From contig CAWDXD010000038.1 in the NCBI GenBank assembly GCA_963806145.1, forward strand, positions 372,001-436,000: 64,000 bases of DNA, in the 5' to 3' direction. Below are positions 16,897 to 24,764 of the stretch, in pieces. The DNA is from DASXKD01 sp963806145 (GTDB lineage: Bacteria; Actinomycetota; Actinomycetes; Streptosporangiales; Streptosporangiaceae). Position 1 is the first letter of the stretch. Every line of letters starts with the position of its first letter. The translations under genes were made by a program, and so were the position numbers. The notes under the pieces are model-generated. The model saw nothing but the letters and a program-made list of their open reading frames with translations. It was not told the origin of the DNA and searched no databases.

Positions 16897-18093
16897 ATGA
16901 GGCCCGTGGGAAGCCCGCTCCGCACCACACCCGTCCGCGTTCTGGCGGTGGCAGTAGCACTGGCGTTCCTGGCAGCGTGCGGCGCCGCCGCCGTTCCCGC
17001 CGCCAGCACCGGCCCCGGCCCACGGCATGGTTCCGGCGCCTCACCCGGCACGGTCGTGGCCGCGAGCGAGGACCAGGCGCCGGTCGCGGGCACCGGCAAC
17101 GGCCGGGCGGCCATCCCGCCCCCGCCCGCCACCGGCCCCAGCGGGGGCGGCACCCCGGTCCCCGGCGCCCCGGACTGCCCGGTGTTCCCCGCCAGCAACG
17201 TCTGGAACACCGACATCTCCCAGCTGCCGGTGAACGCCCACAGCGCCGCCTGGATGCGGAGCATGGACTCGGCCGGCCTCGACCTGCACCCCGATTTCGG
17301 TCCGAATCCCGGTGGGTTCCCCTTCGGCATCCCCTACAACATCGTCACCAGCGCGCACCCCGTGGTCCCTGTCAAATTCCAGTACGCCAGCGAGAGCGAC
17401 AAGGGCCCCTACCCGTTCGGCCCGGACACGCTGATCGAGGGCGGCCAGAACGCGGGCGGCGACCGTCACGCGATCATGGTCAACAAGGACACGTGCACGC
17501 TCTACGAACTGTGGGAGGCCCGGTACTCGGCCGCGGGCTCGACGGCCGGCTCCGGCGCGATCTGGAAGCTGACCTCCAACCGGCTCCGGCCCGCGGGCTG
17601 GACCTCCGCCGACGCGGCCGGCCTGCCCATCCTGCCGGGGCTGCTGAACTACAGCCAGGTCAAGGCGGCGGTCGAGTCCGGGCGCCCGATCACCCACGCG
17701 ATCAGGTTCACCGCGCAGTCCACCCAGTCGGCCTACCTGTGGCCGGCCAGGCACGAGGCGGGCTCCGGCACGAACCCGTCGCTGCCGCCGATGGGCGCCA
17801 GGTTCCGGCTGAAGGCGAGCTTCAACGTCGCCGGGTTCTGCGCCAGTTCCGGGGCGTACTGCGCGGACGCCAAGGCCGTGCTGACCGAGATGCAGCACTA
17901 CGGGCTGATCCTGGCCGACAACGGGAGCAACTGGTTCTTCCAGGGCAGCGCGTACCCGCAGTGGCCGGACGGCCTGGTCTCGCTGCTCAAGCAGATCCCC
18001 GCCGGCGCGTTCCAGGCGGTCGACGAGTCCTGCCTGATGGTCAGCCCGGACTCCGGCCGGGCCGCCGCGCGGCCGGGCTGCCCGATCGGCTGA
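16897..18093 (+). CDS. secreted lipoprotein, function unknown
   Basis: A 398-residue exported protein. The N-terminus RVLAVAVALAFLAAC is a lipoprotein signal with lipobox LAAC. A Pro/Gly/Ser-rich linker runs to about residue 90, then a compact domain starts at CPVFPASNVWNTDISQLPV. It contains conserved-looking stretches (HPDFGPNPGGFPFGIPYNIV, GDRHAIMVNKDTCTLYELWEA, ITHAIRFT, LILADNGSNWFFQG) that suggest an enzyme or binding domain with four or more Cys. I do not recognise the family by name. The start could be ATG 16897 or the in-frame GTG four codons later. Confidence 0.8.
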   Translation: MRPVGSPLRTTPVRVLAVAVALAFLAACGAAAVPAASTGPGPRHGSGASPGTVVAASEDQAPVAGTGNGRAAIPPPPATGPSGGGTPVPGAPDCPVFPASNVWNTDISQLPVNAHSAAWMRSMDSAGLDLHPDFGPNPGGFPFGIPYNIVTSAHPVVPVKFQYASESDKGPYPFGPDTLIEGGQNAGGDRHAIMVNKDTCTLYELWEARYSAAGSTAGSGAIWKLTSNRLRPAGWTSADAAGLPILPGLLNYSQVKAAVESGRPITHAIRFTAQSTQSAYLWPARHEAGSGTNPSLPPMGARFRLKASFNVAGFCASSGAYCADAKAVLTEMQHYGLILADNGSNWFFQGSAYPQWPDGLVSLLKQIPAGAFQAVDESCLMVSPDSGRAAARPGCPIG

Positions 18094-18095
18094 TC

Positions 18096-18584
18096 TCACC
18101 CGCGGTGCGGTGCGGCGATGCCGGCGACCACCGCGCCCGCGGCGCGCACCAGGTCGGCCGGTGCCAGCTCGATCTCCAGCCCGCGCCGGCCAGCGCTGCA
18201 GTAGACCGTCCCGAAGCCCAGCGCCGAGGAGTCGACCACGACCGGCAGCCGCCTGCGGTGCCCCAGTGGTGAGATGCCGCCGGTGACATAGCCGGTGGCC
18301 CGCTCGGCCGCCGCGGCGGCGGTCATCACCGCCTTCTTCCCGCCCGCGGCCGCGGCCAGCGCCTTCAGGTCAAGCTGGCCCGCCACCGGCACCACGCCGA
18401 TGGTGAGCTGGCCATCGACCTCGGCCACGAGCGTCTTGAACACCCGTTCCGGTGCCACGCCAAGCACCTGCGCGGCCTCGGCGCCATAGGAGCCATGCCG
18501 GGGATCATGCGGATATTCGTGCACCGAATACGCGATGCCCAGCCTGCCGAGCAGGGCCGTCGCCGGAGTCCCCTGTCCCGCCAC
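18096..18584 (-). CDS. YbaK/EbsC-family Cys-tRNA(Pro) deacylase
   Basis: A 162-residue trans-editing protein. It has the YbaK fold landmarks HEYPHDP, AAQVLGVAPERVFKTLVAEVDG with the catalytic-type Lys, VVPVAGQLDLKALA and TGYVTGGISPLGHRRRLPVVVD. The family hydrolyses Cys or other misacylated amino acids from tRNA-Pro. It is convergent with the lipoprotein gene (2 bp gap) and 12 bp downstream of the DedA gene on the same strand. Confidence 0.92.
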   Translation of the reverse strand: MAGQGTPATALLGRLGIAYSVHEYPHDPRHGSYGAEAAQVLGVAPERVFKTLVAEVDGQLTIGVVPVAGQLDLKALAAAAGGKKAVMTAAAAAERATGYVTGGISPLGHRRRLPVVVDSSALGFGTVYCSAGRRGLEIELAPADLVRAAGAVVAGIAAPHRG

Positions 18585-18595
18585 GGCGGAACACT

Positions 18596-19396
18596 CTAGG
18601 CCATGCCGGGGGGTTCCGTGCCGTCAGCGCCGGGCCCGGACACCGCCGGCGCGGGCACCGCTGGTACGGGCATCCGGCCCCTGGCGGCCTTCGAGGCACG
18701 CCACTCCCGCCAGGAATGCCAGGCCTGCGGCGCGATGAACGAAACCACGAGCACGCAGATCGTCACCGTGGCGTACCGCGAGACCAAGCCGGCCAGGGTC
18801 ACCCCCGTGCTGCCGAGAAGGTACCCGCCCACGGCGATCACGGATATCCAGGCCGCCGACCCCAGGGTGTCCCACAGCACGAACGTGAGCAGCGGCAGCC
18901 CGGCCCAGCCGGCCGCGGCGTAGACGGCGGTGGAAGCGCCGCTGGGCAGGAACGCCGCCAGCGCCACCAGCGGGCCGGCCCAGCGCCGCCCGCGGGTTTC
19001 CGCGAGCCCGGCCAGCCGGGCCGTGCGCGGGCTGTGCTCGCCGAGCCGCTCCACGATGCGGTGCCCCCAGAGCCGGCCCGCCCACCAGAACGCCCAGTCG
19101 AATCGCATGATGCCCGGCAGCGCCGCGACGATCACCAGGGCCAGTTGCAGCTTGATGTCCACATCGGAGTACGCCCCCGCGGACATGATCGATGACGTGG
19201 ACCCCGTGAGCAGTTCGAGGAGCACCGGGTGGCTGGCGATCAGTGCCGGGGTAAGCGGGATGGTCGCCACCGCGTAGACGCCGCTCACCGCGATCGCCAC
19301 GGCGCAGAGCACGTCCCGGGCGCGGGGCTTGCCGTGCCAGGGCCGCCAGCTCCCGAAGCGGCGGCGCACCGGCCGTTCGGCGTCTCGCTCAGGCAT
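18596..19396 (-). CDS. DedA-family membrane protein
   Basis: A 266-residue polytopic protein with DedA features: a re-entrant-like segment LPGIMRFDWAFWWAGRLWG, a following VERLGEHSPRTARLAGLAETRGR stretch and a proline/glycine-containing segment VALAAFLPSGASTAVYAAAGWAGLPLL. The canonical second arginine motif is altered (FLPSGAS). DedA proteins act in membrane lipid flipping and proton-linked homeostasis. The basic N- and C-termini are probably cytoplasmic. Likely cotranscribed with the YbaK gene. Confidence 0.8.
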   Translation of the reverse strand: MPERDAERPVRRRFGSWRPWHGKPRARDVLCAVAIAVSGVYAVATIPLTPALIASHPVLLELLTGSTSSIMSAGAYSDVDIKLQLALVIVAALPGIMRFDWAFWWAGRLWGHRIVERLGEHSPRTARLAGLAETRGRRWAGPLVALAAFLPSGASTAVYAAAGWAGLPLLTFVLWDTLGSAAWISVIAVGGYLLGSTGVTLAGLVSRYATVTICVLVVSFIAPQAWHSWREWRASKAARGRMPVPAVPAPAVSGPGADGTEPPGMA

Positions 19397-19467
19397 CCGT
19401 TTCTCCTGGTCGCCGGGGGTTCAGCCCGGGCCCCGTGCTGTCCGAGGGGTCAGGTAGCGTCACAACC

Positions 19468-20262
19468 ATGGCCACTCTTGTGTCATTTCATGCCCATCCG
19501 GACGACGAGTGCATCGCCTGTGGCGGGATTATCCGCAAGGCCACCGAGGAAGGGCACCGGGTCGTGCTGGTCGTGGCGACCCGCGGCGAGCAGGGCGAGG
19601 TCGCCGAGGGCTTCCTGAGCCCGGGCGAGGAACTCTGGCAGCGCCGGGTCGTGGAGACGCACGCGTCCGCGGAGATCCTCGGCGCGCAGCGGGTGGAGTT
19701 CCTCGGGTACGCCGATTCCGGCATGATGGGCACCCCGGCCAACGAGGCGCCCGGCTCGTTCTGGACCGCGCCGGTCGACGAGGCCGCGAAAAAGCTCGCC
19801 GCGCTCCTGGACGAGGAACAGGCCGACGTCCTGACCTGCTACGACGAGCACGGTGGATACGGCCACCCGGACCACATCCAGGTACACAGGGTGGGCCTGC
19901 GGGCCGCCGGGCTGGCCGGTACCCGGCGGGTGTACCAGAGCACGATCAACCGGGACCACATCCTGCGCAGCCGCGACATGTTCGCCAGCGAGGCCGACGA
20001 GGCCGGCATCGAGGCCCCGGACATCGACGAGGAGTCGTTCGGCATGCCCGAGTCGGTGATCACCGCGGCGGTGGACGTGACCCCGTACCTGGAGTACAAG
20101 CGCCGCGCCATGCGGGCCCACGCGAGCCAGATCAGCGAGCAGTCGTTCTTCCTGGCGATGCCGGACGAGGCCTTCGCTTACGCGTTCGGCACGGAATGGT
20201 TCATCCGTGAGGGACAGGGCCCCGGCATCACCGAGACCGACCTGCTGGCGGGCTTGGACTAG
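19468..20262 (+). CDS. PIG-L/LmbE-family deacetylase
   Basis: A 264-residue zinc-dependent N-acetylglucosaminyl deacetylase-type enzyme. The metal motif AHPDDE occurs at residues 8-13 and the distal His in the YDEHGGYGHPDHIQVH stretch. The family includes MshB (mycothiol synthesis) and Mca (mycothiol conjugate amidase). The RVYQSTINRDHI and ETHASAEILGAQRVEFLGYADSGM blocks are of that actinobacterial type, but I cannot assign the exact substrate. ATG 19468 aligns with family N-termini; an upstream ATG at 19435 is possible. Divergent from DedA. Confidence 0.88.
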   Translation: MATLVSFHAHPDDECIACGGIIRKATEEGHRVVLVVATRGEQGEVAEGFLSPGEELWQRRVVETHASAEILGAQRVEFLGYADSGMMGTPANEAPGSFWTAPVDEAAKKLAALLDEEQADVLTCYDEHGGYGHPDHIQVHRVGLRAAGLAGTRRVYQSTINRDHILRSRDMFASEADEAGIEAPDIDEESFGMPESVITAAVDVTPYLEYKRRAMRAHASQISEQSFFLAMPDEAFAYAFGTEWFIREGQGPGITETDLLAGLD

Positions 20263-20361
20263 CGCCTGGAGCCAGGGCCGGGGTACGGCGGGCCAGGTAC
20301 AGCGTTAGCCCGGGGGCCGAGCACCCGAGCCCCGCGATTGATGGCTGACGTCGGCGGCCCG

Positions 20362-21150
20362 CTATGAGGCACGGCGGGCAAGGTAAAGAACGGTGTCCTC
20401 GGCGAGCGGGACGCGGCCGGGCAGGATCGACGCGATCCGCGCGAACAGCTCGTCCCTGGTGGCCGGGTCGAGGATCAGGTACGGCGAATGGGTGGCCAGG
20501 TACTGCACGTACTGCCGCCTGGACAGCACCCGTTCCCACCGGTACAGGCGGGCCTCCAGGCCGGTGAACGCCGCCAGCCCGGCGATCTCCGTGGCGGGCC
20601 AGCGGTCCAGCAGGCCGTCCCCGGGCACCGGGGTGGTGTCCCACTCGATGTGCGGGGTGAGTTCCCGGTGCGCCTGCGTGACCTCCCGCTGGACGGCGCC
20701 GTCGATGATCCTGTCGAAGTTCCAGAACAGGGCCAGGCTGCCGCCGGGGGCGAGCACGGCGGCGGCGTGGTCCCAGCGCACCGCCGGGTCGATCCAGTGC
20801 CAGGCCTGCGCGCTGAACAGCAGCCCGCACGGCTCCGCGGGCACATACTCCTCGAACCCGCCGACGACCACGCTGACCTCCGGGTACCCGGTGCAGCTCG
20901 CGGCCAGGATGCCGGCCATGGCCGGATCGGGCTCCACCGCGGCGATCCGCAGGCCCCGTGCCGCGAACGCCCGGGTCGCCTTGCCCGTGCCCGCGCCCGC
21001 CTCCAGCGCGCTCACCCCGGTGCCGCCGCAGTGCGCCAGCACCGCGTCGACCAGGGCGGCCGGGTAGCCGGGCCGGACCAGGTCGTACTCCTCGGCGGCC
21101 AGCCCGAACGCCAGCCGGCGCTCCGAATTCTGGGCCACCGGATCGCCCAC
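20362..21150 (-). CDS. class I SAM-dependent methyltransferase
   Basis: A 262-residue Rossmann methyltransferase. The SAM motif I is ALEAGAGTGKATRAFA, motif II RIAAVEPDPAM, and the LFSAQAWHWIDPAVRW block is typical of the UbiE/Methyltransf_11 type. GTG 21150 begins VGDPVAQNSERRLAFG, 5 bp after the stop of the aldo/keto reductase remnant. The longer ORF reading would overlap that gene. It is the last gene of a minus-strand run with a P450 and a VOC protein. Substrate unknown. Confidence 0.85.
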   Translation of the reverse strand: MGDPVAQNSERRLAFGLAAEEYDLVRPGYPAALVDAVLAHCGGTGVSALEAGAGTGKATRAFAARGLRIAAVEPDPAMAGILAASCTGYPEVSVVVGGFEEYVPAEPCGLLFSAQAWHWIDPAVRWDHAAAVLAPGGSLALFWNFDRIIDGAVQREVTQAHRELTPHIEWDTTPVPGDGLLDRWPATEIAGLAAFTGLEARLYRWERVLSRRQYVQYLATHSPYLILDPATRDELFARIASILPGRVPLAEDTVLYLARRAS

Positions 21151-21155
21151 GGTGC

Positions 21156-21482
<327 letters not shown>

Positions 21483-21511
21483 GAGCCCCTTCCTTTCGTC
21501 CCGCCGCCTGC

Positions 21512-22738
21512 TCAGGCCTGCGACCAGGCCAGCGGCAGGGACTCGATCCCGTAGATGCCTTCCACGCCGCCGAGTTCCGCCGGCGCGGCAGGGCGCAGCT
21601 CCCGCATCCGCGGCGCGAGGAAGCCGATGGCCTCTTCCAGTTCCGCCCGGGCCAGGTTGGATCCCAGGCAGAAATGCGGTCCGGCGCCGAACGTCAGCGC
21701 CCGGCCGCCGGGCTCCGCGGTGATGTCGAACTCCTCACCGGCGCCCTGGGCGCGGTTGGCCCGTTCCGAGCAGATCGCCACGATGCTACCCGCGGGGAAG
21801 ATAACGCCGCGGTGCTGGATCTGGCTGGTGCAGATCCGCGCGGTGAACGGGGTGATCGGCTCGAACCGCAGCACCTCGTCCACCGCGACGGGCACCCGGC
21901 CCGGCTCGCGGGCGAGCAGGTCCCACTGTGCCGGGTGCCCGGCGAACAGCCGCAGTGCGTGGGAGAGCTGGGCCTGGGTGGTGTCCACGCCGCCGGCGAT
22001 GACGTTGAGCACCAGGTTGATGCATTCGTCGTGGGACAGCTTGCTGCCCTCTTCCTCGGCGGCGAGCAGCGCCGAGATCAGGTCGTCCGAGGGCTCGCGG
22101 CGGCGCAGTTCGAGCAGCCCTTCCACGTAGTCGTACAGCTCCTCGGTGGCCCGCTCGATCCGCTCGGGCTCGGTGGACAGCGCGCGGATGTCGAACTGGC
22201 GCTGCACCCAGGTGGACCACTCGTGCAGCCGCGGCGCGTCCGCCTGCGGGGCGCCGAGCACCGCGGCGATGGTCAGCGACGGGTACGGCTTGGCGAACGA
22301 CGCGACGAACTCGCACTCCCCCGGCCCCATGCTGGCCCACAGCCGCTGCGCGAACTCGCGCATGACCGGCCGCCACCTGGCCGCCGCCCGGGGGGTGAAC
22401 GCCGGGCCGACCAGCGCCCGGAGCCTGCGGTGCCGTTCACCGGTCTGGTTGAGGATGTTCGCGTCGATCTGCTCCCGCAGCCGGCCCCCGGTGACGCCGA
22501 ACAGGTCGGCGATCTCCCGGCCGGGGAAAGCGGTCTGTTTGGCCCGCAGGAAGAACTCGCCGGACTCCTGGTCGAGCACCACCAGCGACAGCGGGGACCT
22601 GGCCAGCCAGCCCTGCCGCCGCACCTCGGCGAGCCGCTGGTGGTACAGCTCCCCGGCCAGGCCGGGCTCGTTGTAGTCGAAGAAGGGCAGGTCCAAGTCA
22701 TTGGCCGAGGGCAGCGCCTGCTCGTTCGCGGTCACCAT
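21512..22738 (-). CDS. cytochrome P450
   Basis: A 408-residue heme monooxygenase distinct from the one at 8869. The I-helix is VIAGGVDTTQAQLSHAL, the K-helix ExxR lies in VDEVLRFEPI, and the heme loop FGAGPHFCLG puts the Cys ligand near residue 357. The N-terminus NDLDLPFFDYNEPGLAGELYH is specific to a sub-family I cannot name. ATG 22738 is preceded by GGGAGG at 8 bases, which decides it against the longer open frame. Flanked by a VOC protein and an AKR remnant on the same strand, it is probably part of a catabolic or tailoring operon. Confidence 0.93.
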   Translation of the reverse strand: MVTANEQALPSANDLDLPFFDYNEPGLAGELYHQRLAEVRRQGWLARSPLSLVVLDQESGEFFLRAKQTAFPGREIADLFGVTGGRLREQIDANILNQTGERHRRLRALVGPAFTPRAAARWRPVMREFAQRLWASMGPGECEFVASFAKPYPSLTIAAVLGAPQADAPRLHEWSTWVQRQFDIRALSTEPERIERATEELYDYVEGLLELRRREPSDDLISALLAAEEEGSKLSHDECINLVLNVIAGGVDTTQAQLSHALRLFAGHPAQWDLLAREPGRVPVAVDEVLRFEPITPFTARICTSQIQHRGVIFPAGSIVAICSERANRAQGAGEEFDITAEPGGRALTFGAGPHFCLGSNLARAELEEAIGFLAPRMRELRPAAPAELGGVEGIYGIESLPLAWSQA

Positions 22739-22781
22739 GCCAGCTACCTCCCGTACGTCCCGCCCATTGTGCACGTCCCGC

Positions 22782-23159
22782 TCATTCGTGCCCGTGGCTG
22801 GTGTTGACGATGCAGAACCTGTTGCCTTCGGGATCGGCGAGCACGACGAAGTCCGGGTCGCCTGGATAGCGGTCCCAGTCGACCTGCTCCGCGCCGAGCC
22901 CGACCAGGCGCTGCACCTCGGCGGCCTGCTCGGCGGCGCCGGCCGCATACAGGTCCAGGTGCACCCGGGGGTAGGCGTCCGCGAGCGTGTCGCTGCGCTG
23001 CAGCCCGATGCCGGTGCCCAGGCCGCCCGCCGGGGTCAGCGAACTCCAGTCCGCGCCTGCCCCGCCTTCGCGTACCTCGTAGCCGAGGGCGGCGGCCCAG
23101 AACCGGACCGCCCGCCCCATGTCCGCCGCGCCCATCACCACCATGCCGATGCTCACCAT
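22782..23159 (-). CDS. VOC-family (glyoxalase/bleomycin-resistance-like) protein
   Basis: A 125-residue single vicinal-oxygen-chelate domain. The N-terminal VVMGAADMGRAVRFWAAALGYEV, the central RVHLDLYAA and the C-terminal DFVVLADPEGNRFCIVN are the two beta-alpha-beta-beta-beta modules with His/Glu-type metal positions. Its substrate is unknown. It lies 43 bp upstream of the P450 on the same strand. Confidence 0.88.
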   Translation of the reverse strand: MVSIGMVVMGAADMGRAVRFWAAALGYEVREGGAGADWSSLTPAGGLGTGIGLQRSDTLADAYPRVHLDLYAAGAAEQAAEVQRLVGLGAEQVDWDRYPGDPDFVVLADPEGNRFCIVNTSHGHE

Positions 23160-23264
23160 GCACCGATCCTGGCAACCGTTGCCGCCCGGCGCAAAGCGGG
23201 CGATCAGCCCCGGTGACCGTGCGGGCGGCGCGCCGGGCCTGGCGGGCCGGCGTAACGCATGAAA

Positions 23265-23901
23265 TCAGGCGCCGCGGAAGGTGAACAGCGGGCCGCCGGG
23301 CAGCCCGGCCGGCGGTGCGGCCGCCAGGCGGCCGACGCCGACGCCGGTCAGCGCCCCGGTGTCCGGCGAGTCGAAGGCCACCTCGTCGAACCCGCTGGCC
23401 TGCGAACCAGGCACGGATCTGCGGCGTCAGGTCCGGCGGCCGCCGGTGCCTGGTCCAGATGACGGTGGCCCCGGGCGCGCACAGGGCCGGCGCGGCCTGC
23501 GCGGTCCGCTGGATGTCCGCGTCGCTCACGTTGCCGAAGATCCCGCACAGCAGCAGCACGTCGGCGGGCAGCGCGTCGGCGTAGTTCGCCACCCGCGCCG
23601 CGTCCGCCTGGCGCACCTGCACCTGCGACAGCCCCGCCTGCTCGGCACCCTGGCGGGCCAGCGCCGCGTTCTGCGGATCGTACTCGACGAGCACGGCCGA
23701 CACCTGCGGCCCGCGCGGGTGCGTGGGCAGCACGCTCAGCACGTCGTGGCCCTGCCCGGCGCACAGGCTGAGCAGGCGCACCGGCCCGGGCGGGGCCGCC
23801 GCCAGCGCGCCGGCCAGGTGCCCGCGGACCAGGCGCAGCCGCGTGCTGAGCGAAGACGAGGGGTCGTCGTAGGCCGCGTGCCAGGCCACCCAGTCCTTCA
23901 C
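23265..23901 (-). pseudogene. SAM-dependent methyltransferase with a single-base frameshift
   Basis: The N-terminal 170 residues are intact: LLSLCAGQGHDVLSVL (SAM motif I), SAVLVEYDPQNAALA, VLLLCGIFGNVSDADIQ and ATVIWTRHRRPPD. Near 23400 the frame breaks. The expected continuation (ASGFDEVAFDSPDTGALT through LFTFRGA-stop at 23265) is present in the neighbouring frame. One extra base in the run around GCAGGCCAG explains it. This is either a recent inactivating insertion or a sequencing error. In the uncorrected frame translation runs on into the VOC gene region. The FMN reductase gene ends 9 bp upstream. Confidence 0.8.
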
Positions 23902-23910
23902 CGGGCCGCC

Positions 23911-24645
23911 TTACCGGTAGTCGGGATTGTCGGAGTCGAACCGGCAGCCCGCCACCCACTTCGAGCGCTGGTTGCCGTGCGCCGGGATGCCGCCCGCCTC
24001 CTTGAGGATGCGGGCCAGGTGCAGCAGGTTCCAGGTCATGAACGTGGTGTTGCGGTTGGTGAAGTCGTTGTCCGGGCCGCCGGAGCCCGGGTCGAGGTAC
24101 GAGGGCCCGGGCCCGGCCGCGCCGATCCACCCGGCGTCGGCCTGCGGCGGGATCACGTACCCCAGGTGCTGCAGGCTGTACAGGACGTTCATCGCGCAGT
24201 GCTTGATGCCGTCCTCGTTGCCGGTGATCAGGCAGCCGCCGACCCGCCCGTAGTAGGCGTACTGCCCGGCGTCGTTGAGCAGGTGCGAGCACGCGTACAG
24301 CCGCTCGATCACCTGCTTCATCACCGAGGAGTTGTCACCGAGCCAGATCGGGCCGGCGAGCACCAGGATGTCGGCGGCCAGCACCTGCTGGTAGATCTGC
24401 GGCCATTCGTCGGCGGCCCAGCCGTGCTCGGTCATGTCCGGCCAGACGCCGGTGGCGATGTCGTGGTCCACCGCGCGCAGCACGTCCACCGCGGCGCCGT
24501 GTTTCGCCATGATCGCGGCGCTGCGCTCGATGAGTCCCTGCGTGTGGCTGCGCTCCGGCGACCGCTTCAGCGTGCAGTTGATGAACAGCGCCCGCAGGTC
24601 GCCGAATGTCCACGGCGGCGGGCTGTTCTCCCCTGGTTCGGTCAT
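23911..24645 (-). CDS. flavodoxin-fold NAD(P)H-dependent FMN reductase/oxidoreductase
   Basis: A 244-residue flavodoxin-like protein. The FMN phosphate loop is FINCTLKRSPERSHTQGL, and the second flavin loop VLAGPIWLGDNSSVMKQVIER and GGCLITGNEDGIKHC match the NADPH-dependent FMN reductase family. The C-terminus is long (NRNTTFMTWNLLHLARILKE). ATG 24645 has a GGGGAC upstream and is preferred to ATG 24669. It could supply reduced flavin or electrons in this oxidative cluster. That link is inference from neighbourhood. Confidence 0.85.
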   Translation of the reverse strand: MTEPGENSPPPWTFGDLRALFINCTLKRSPERSHTQGLIERSAAIMAKHGAAVDVLRAVDHDIATGVWPDMTEHGWAADEWPQIYQQVLAADILVLAGPIWLGDNSSVMKQVIERLYACSHLLNDAGQYAYYGRVGGCLITGNEDGIKHCAMNVLYSLQHLGYVIPPQADAGWIGAAGPGPSYLDPGSGGPDNDFTNRNTTFMTWNLLHLARILKEAGGIPAHGNQRSKWVAGCRFDSDNPDYR

Positions 24646-24764
24646 CGCCGTCCCCGTCCCTTGTTTCATGCGCTACGAAAGCCCGGGGCTCACCTTAATG
24701 CCCGGCCACCCGGCTTCCGCATGGCCGGCCCGGGCATCCGCCCGGGGCGGTCACCGGGGCGGGG

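Noticed and set aside
22744..23901. 385-residue single protein spanning the methyltransferase and the VOC gene
   Set aside because: The C-terminal half is out of frame with both real genes. The VOC protein is fully encoded in its own frame, and the methyltransferase end lies in another frame.
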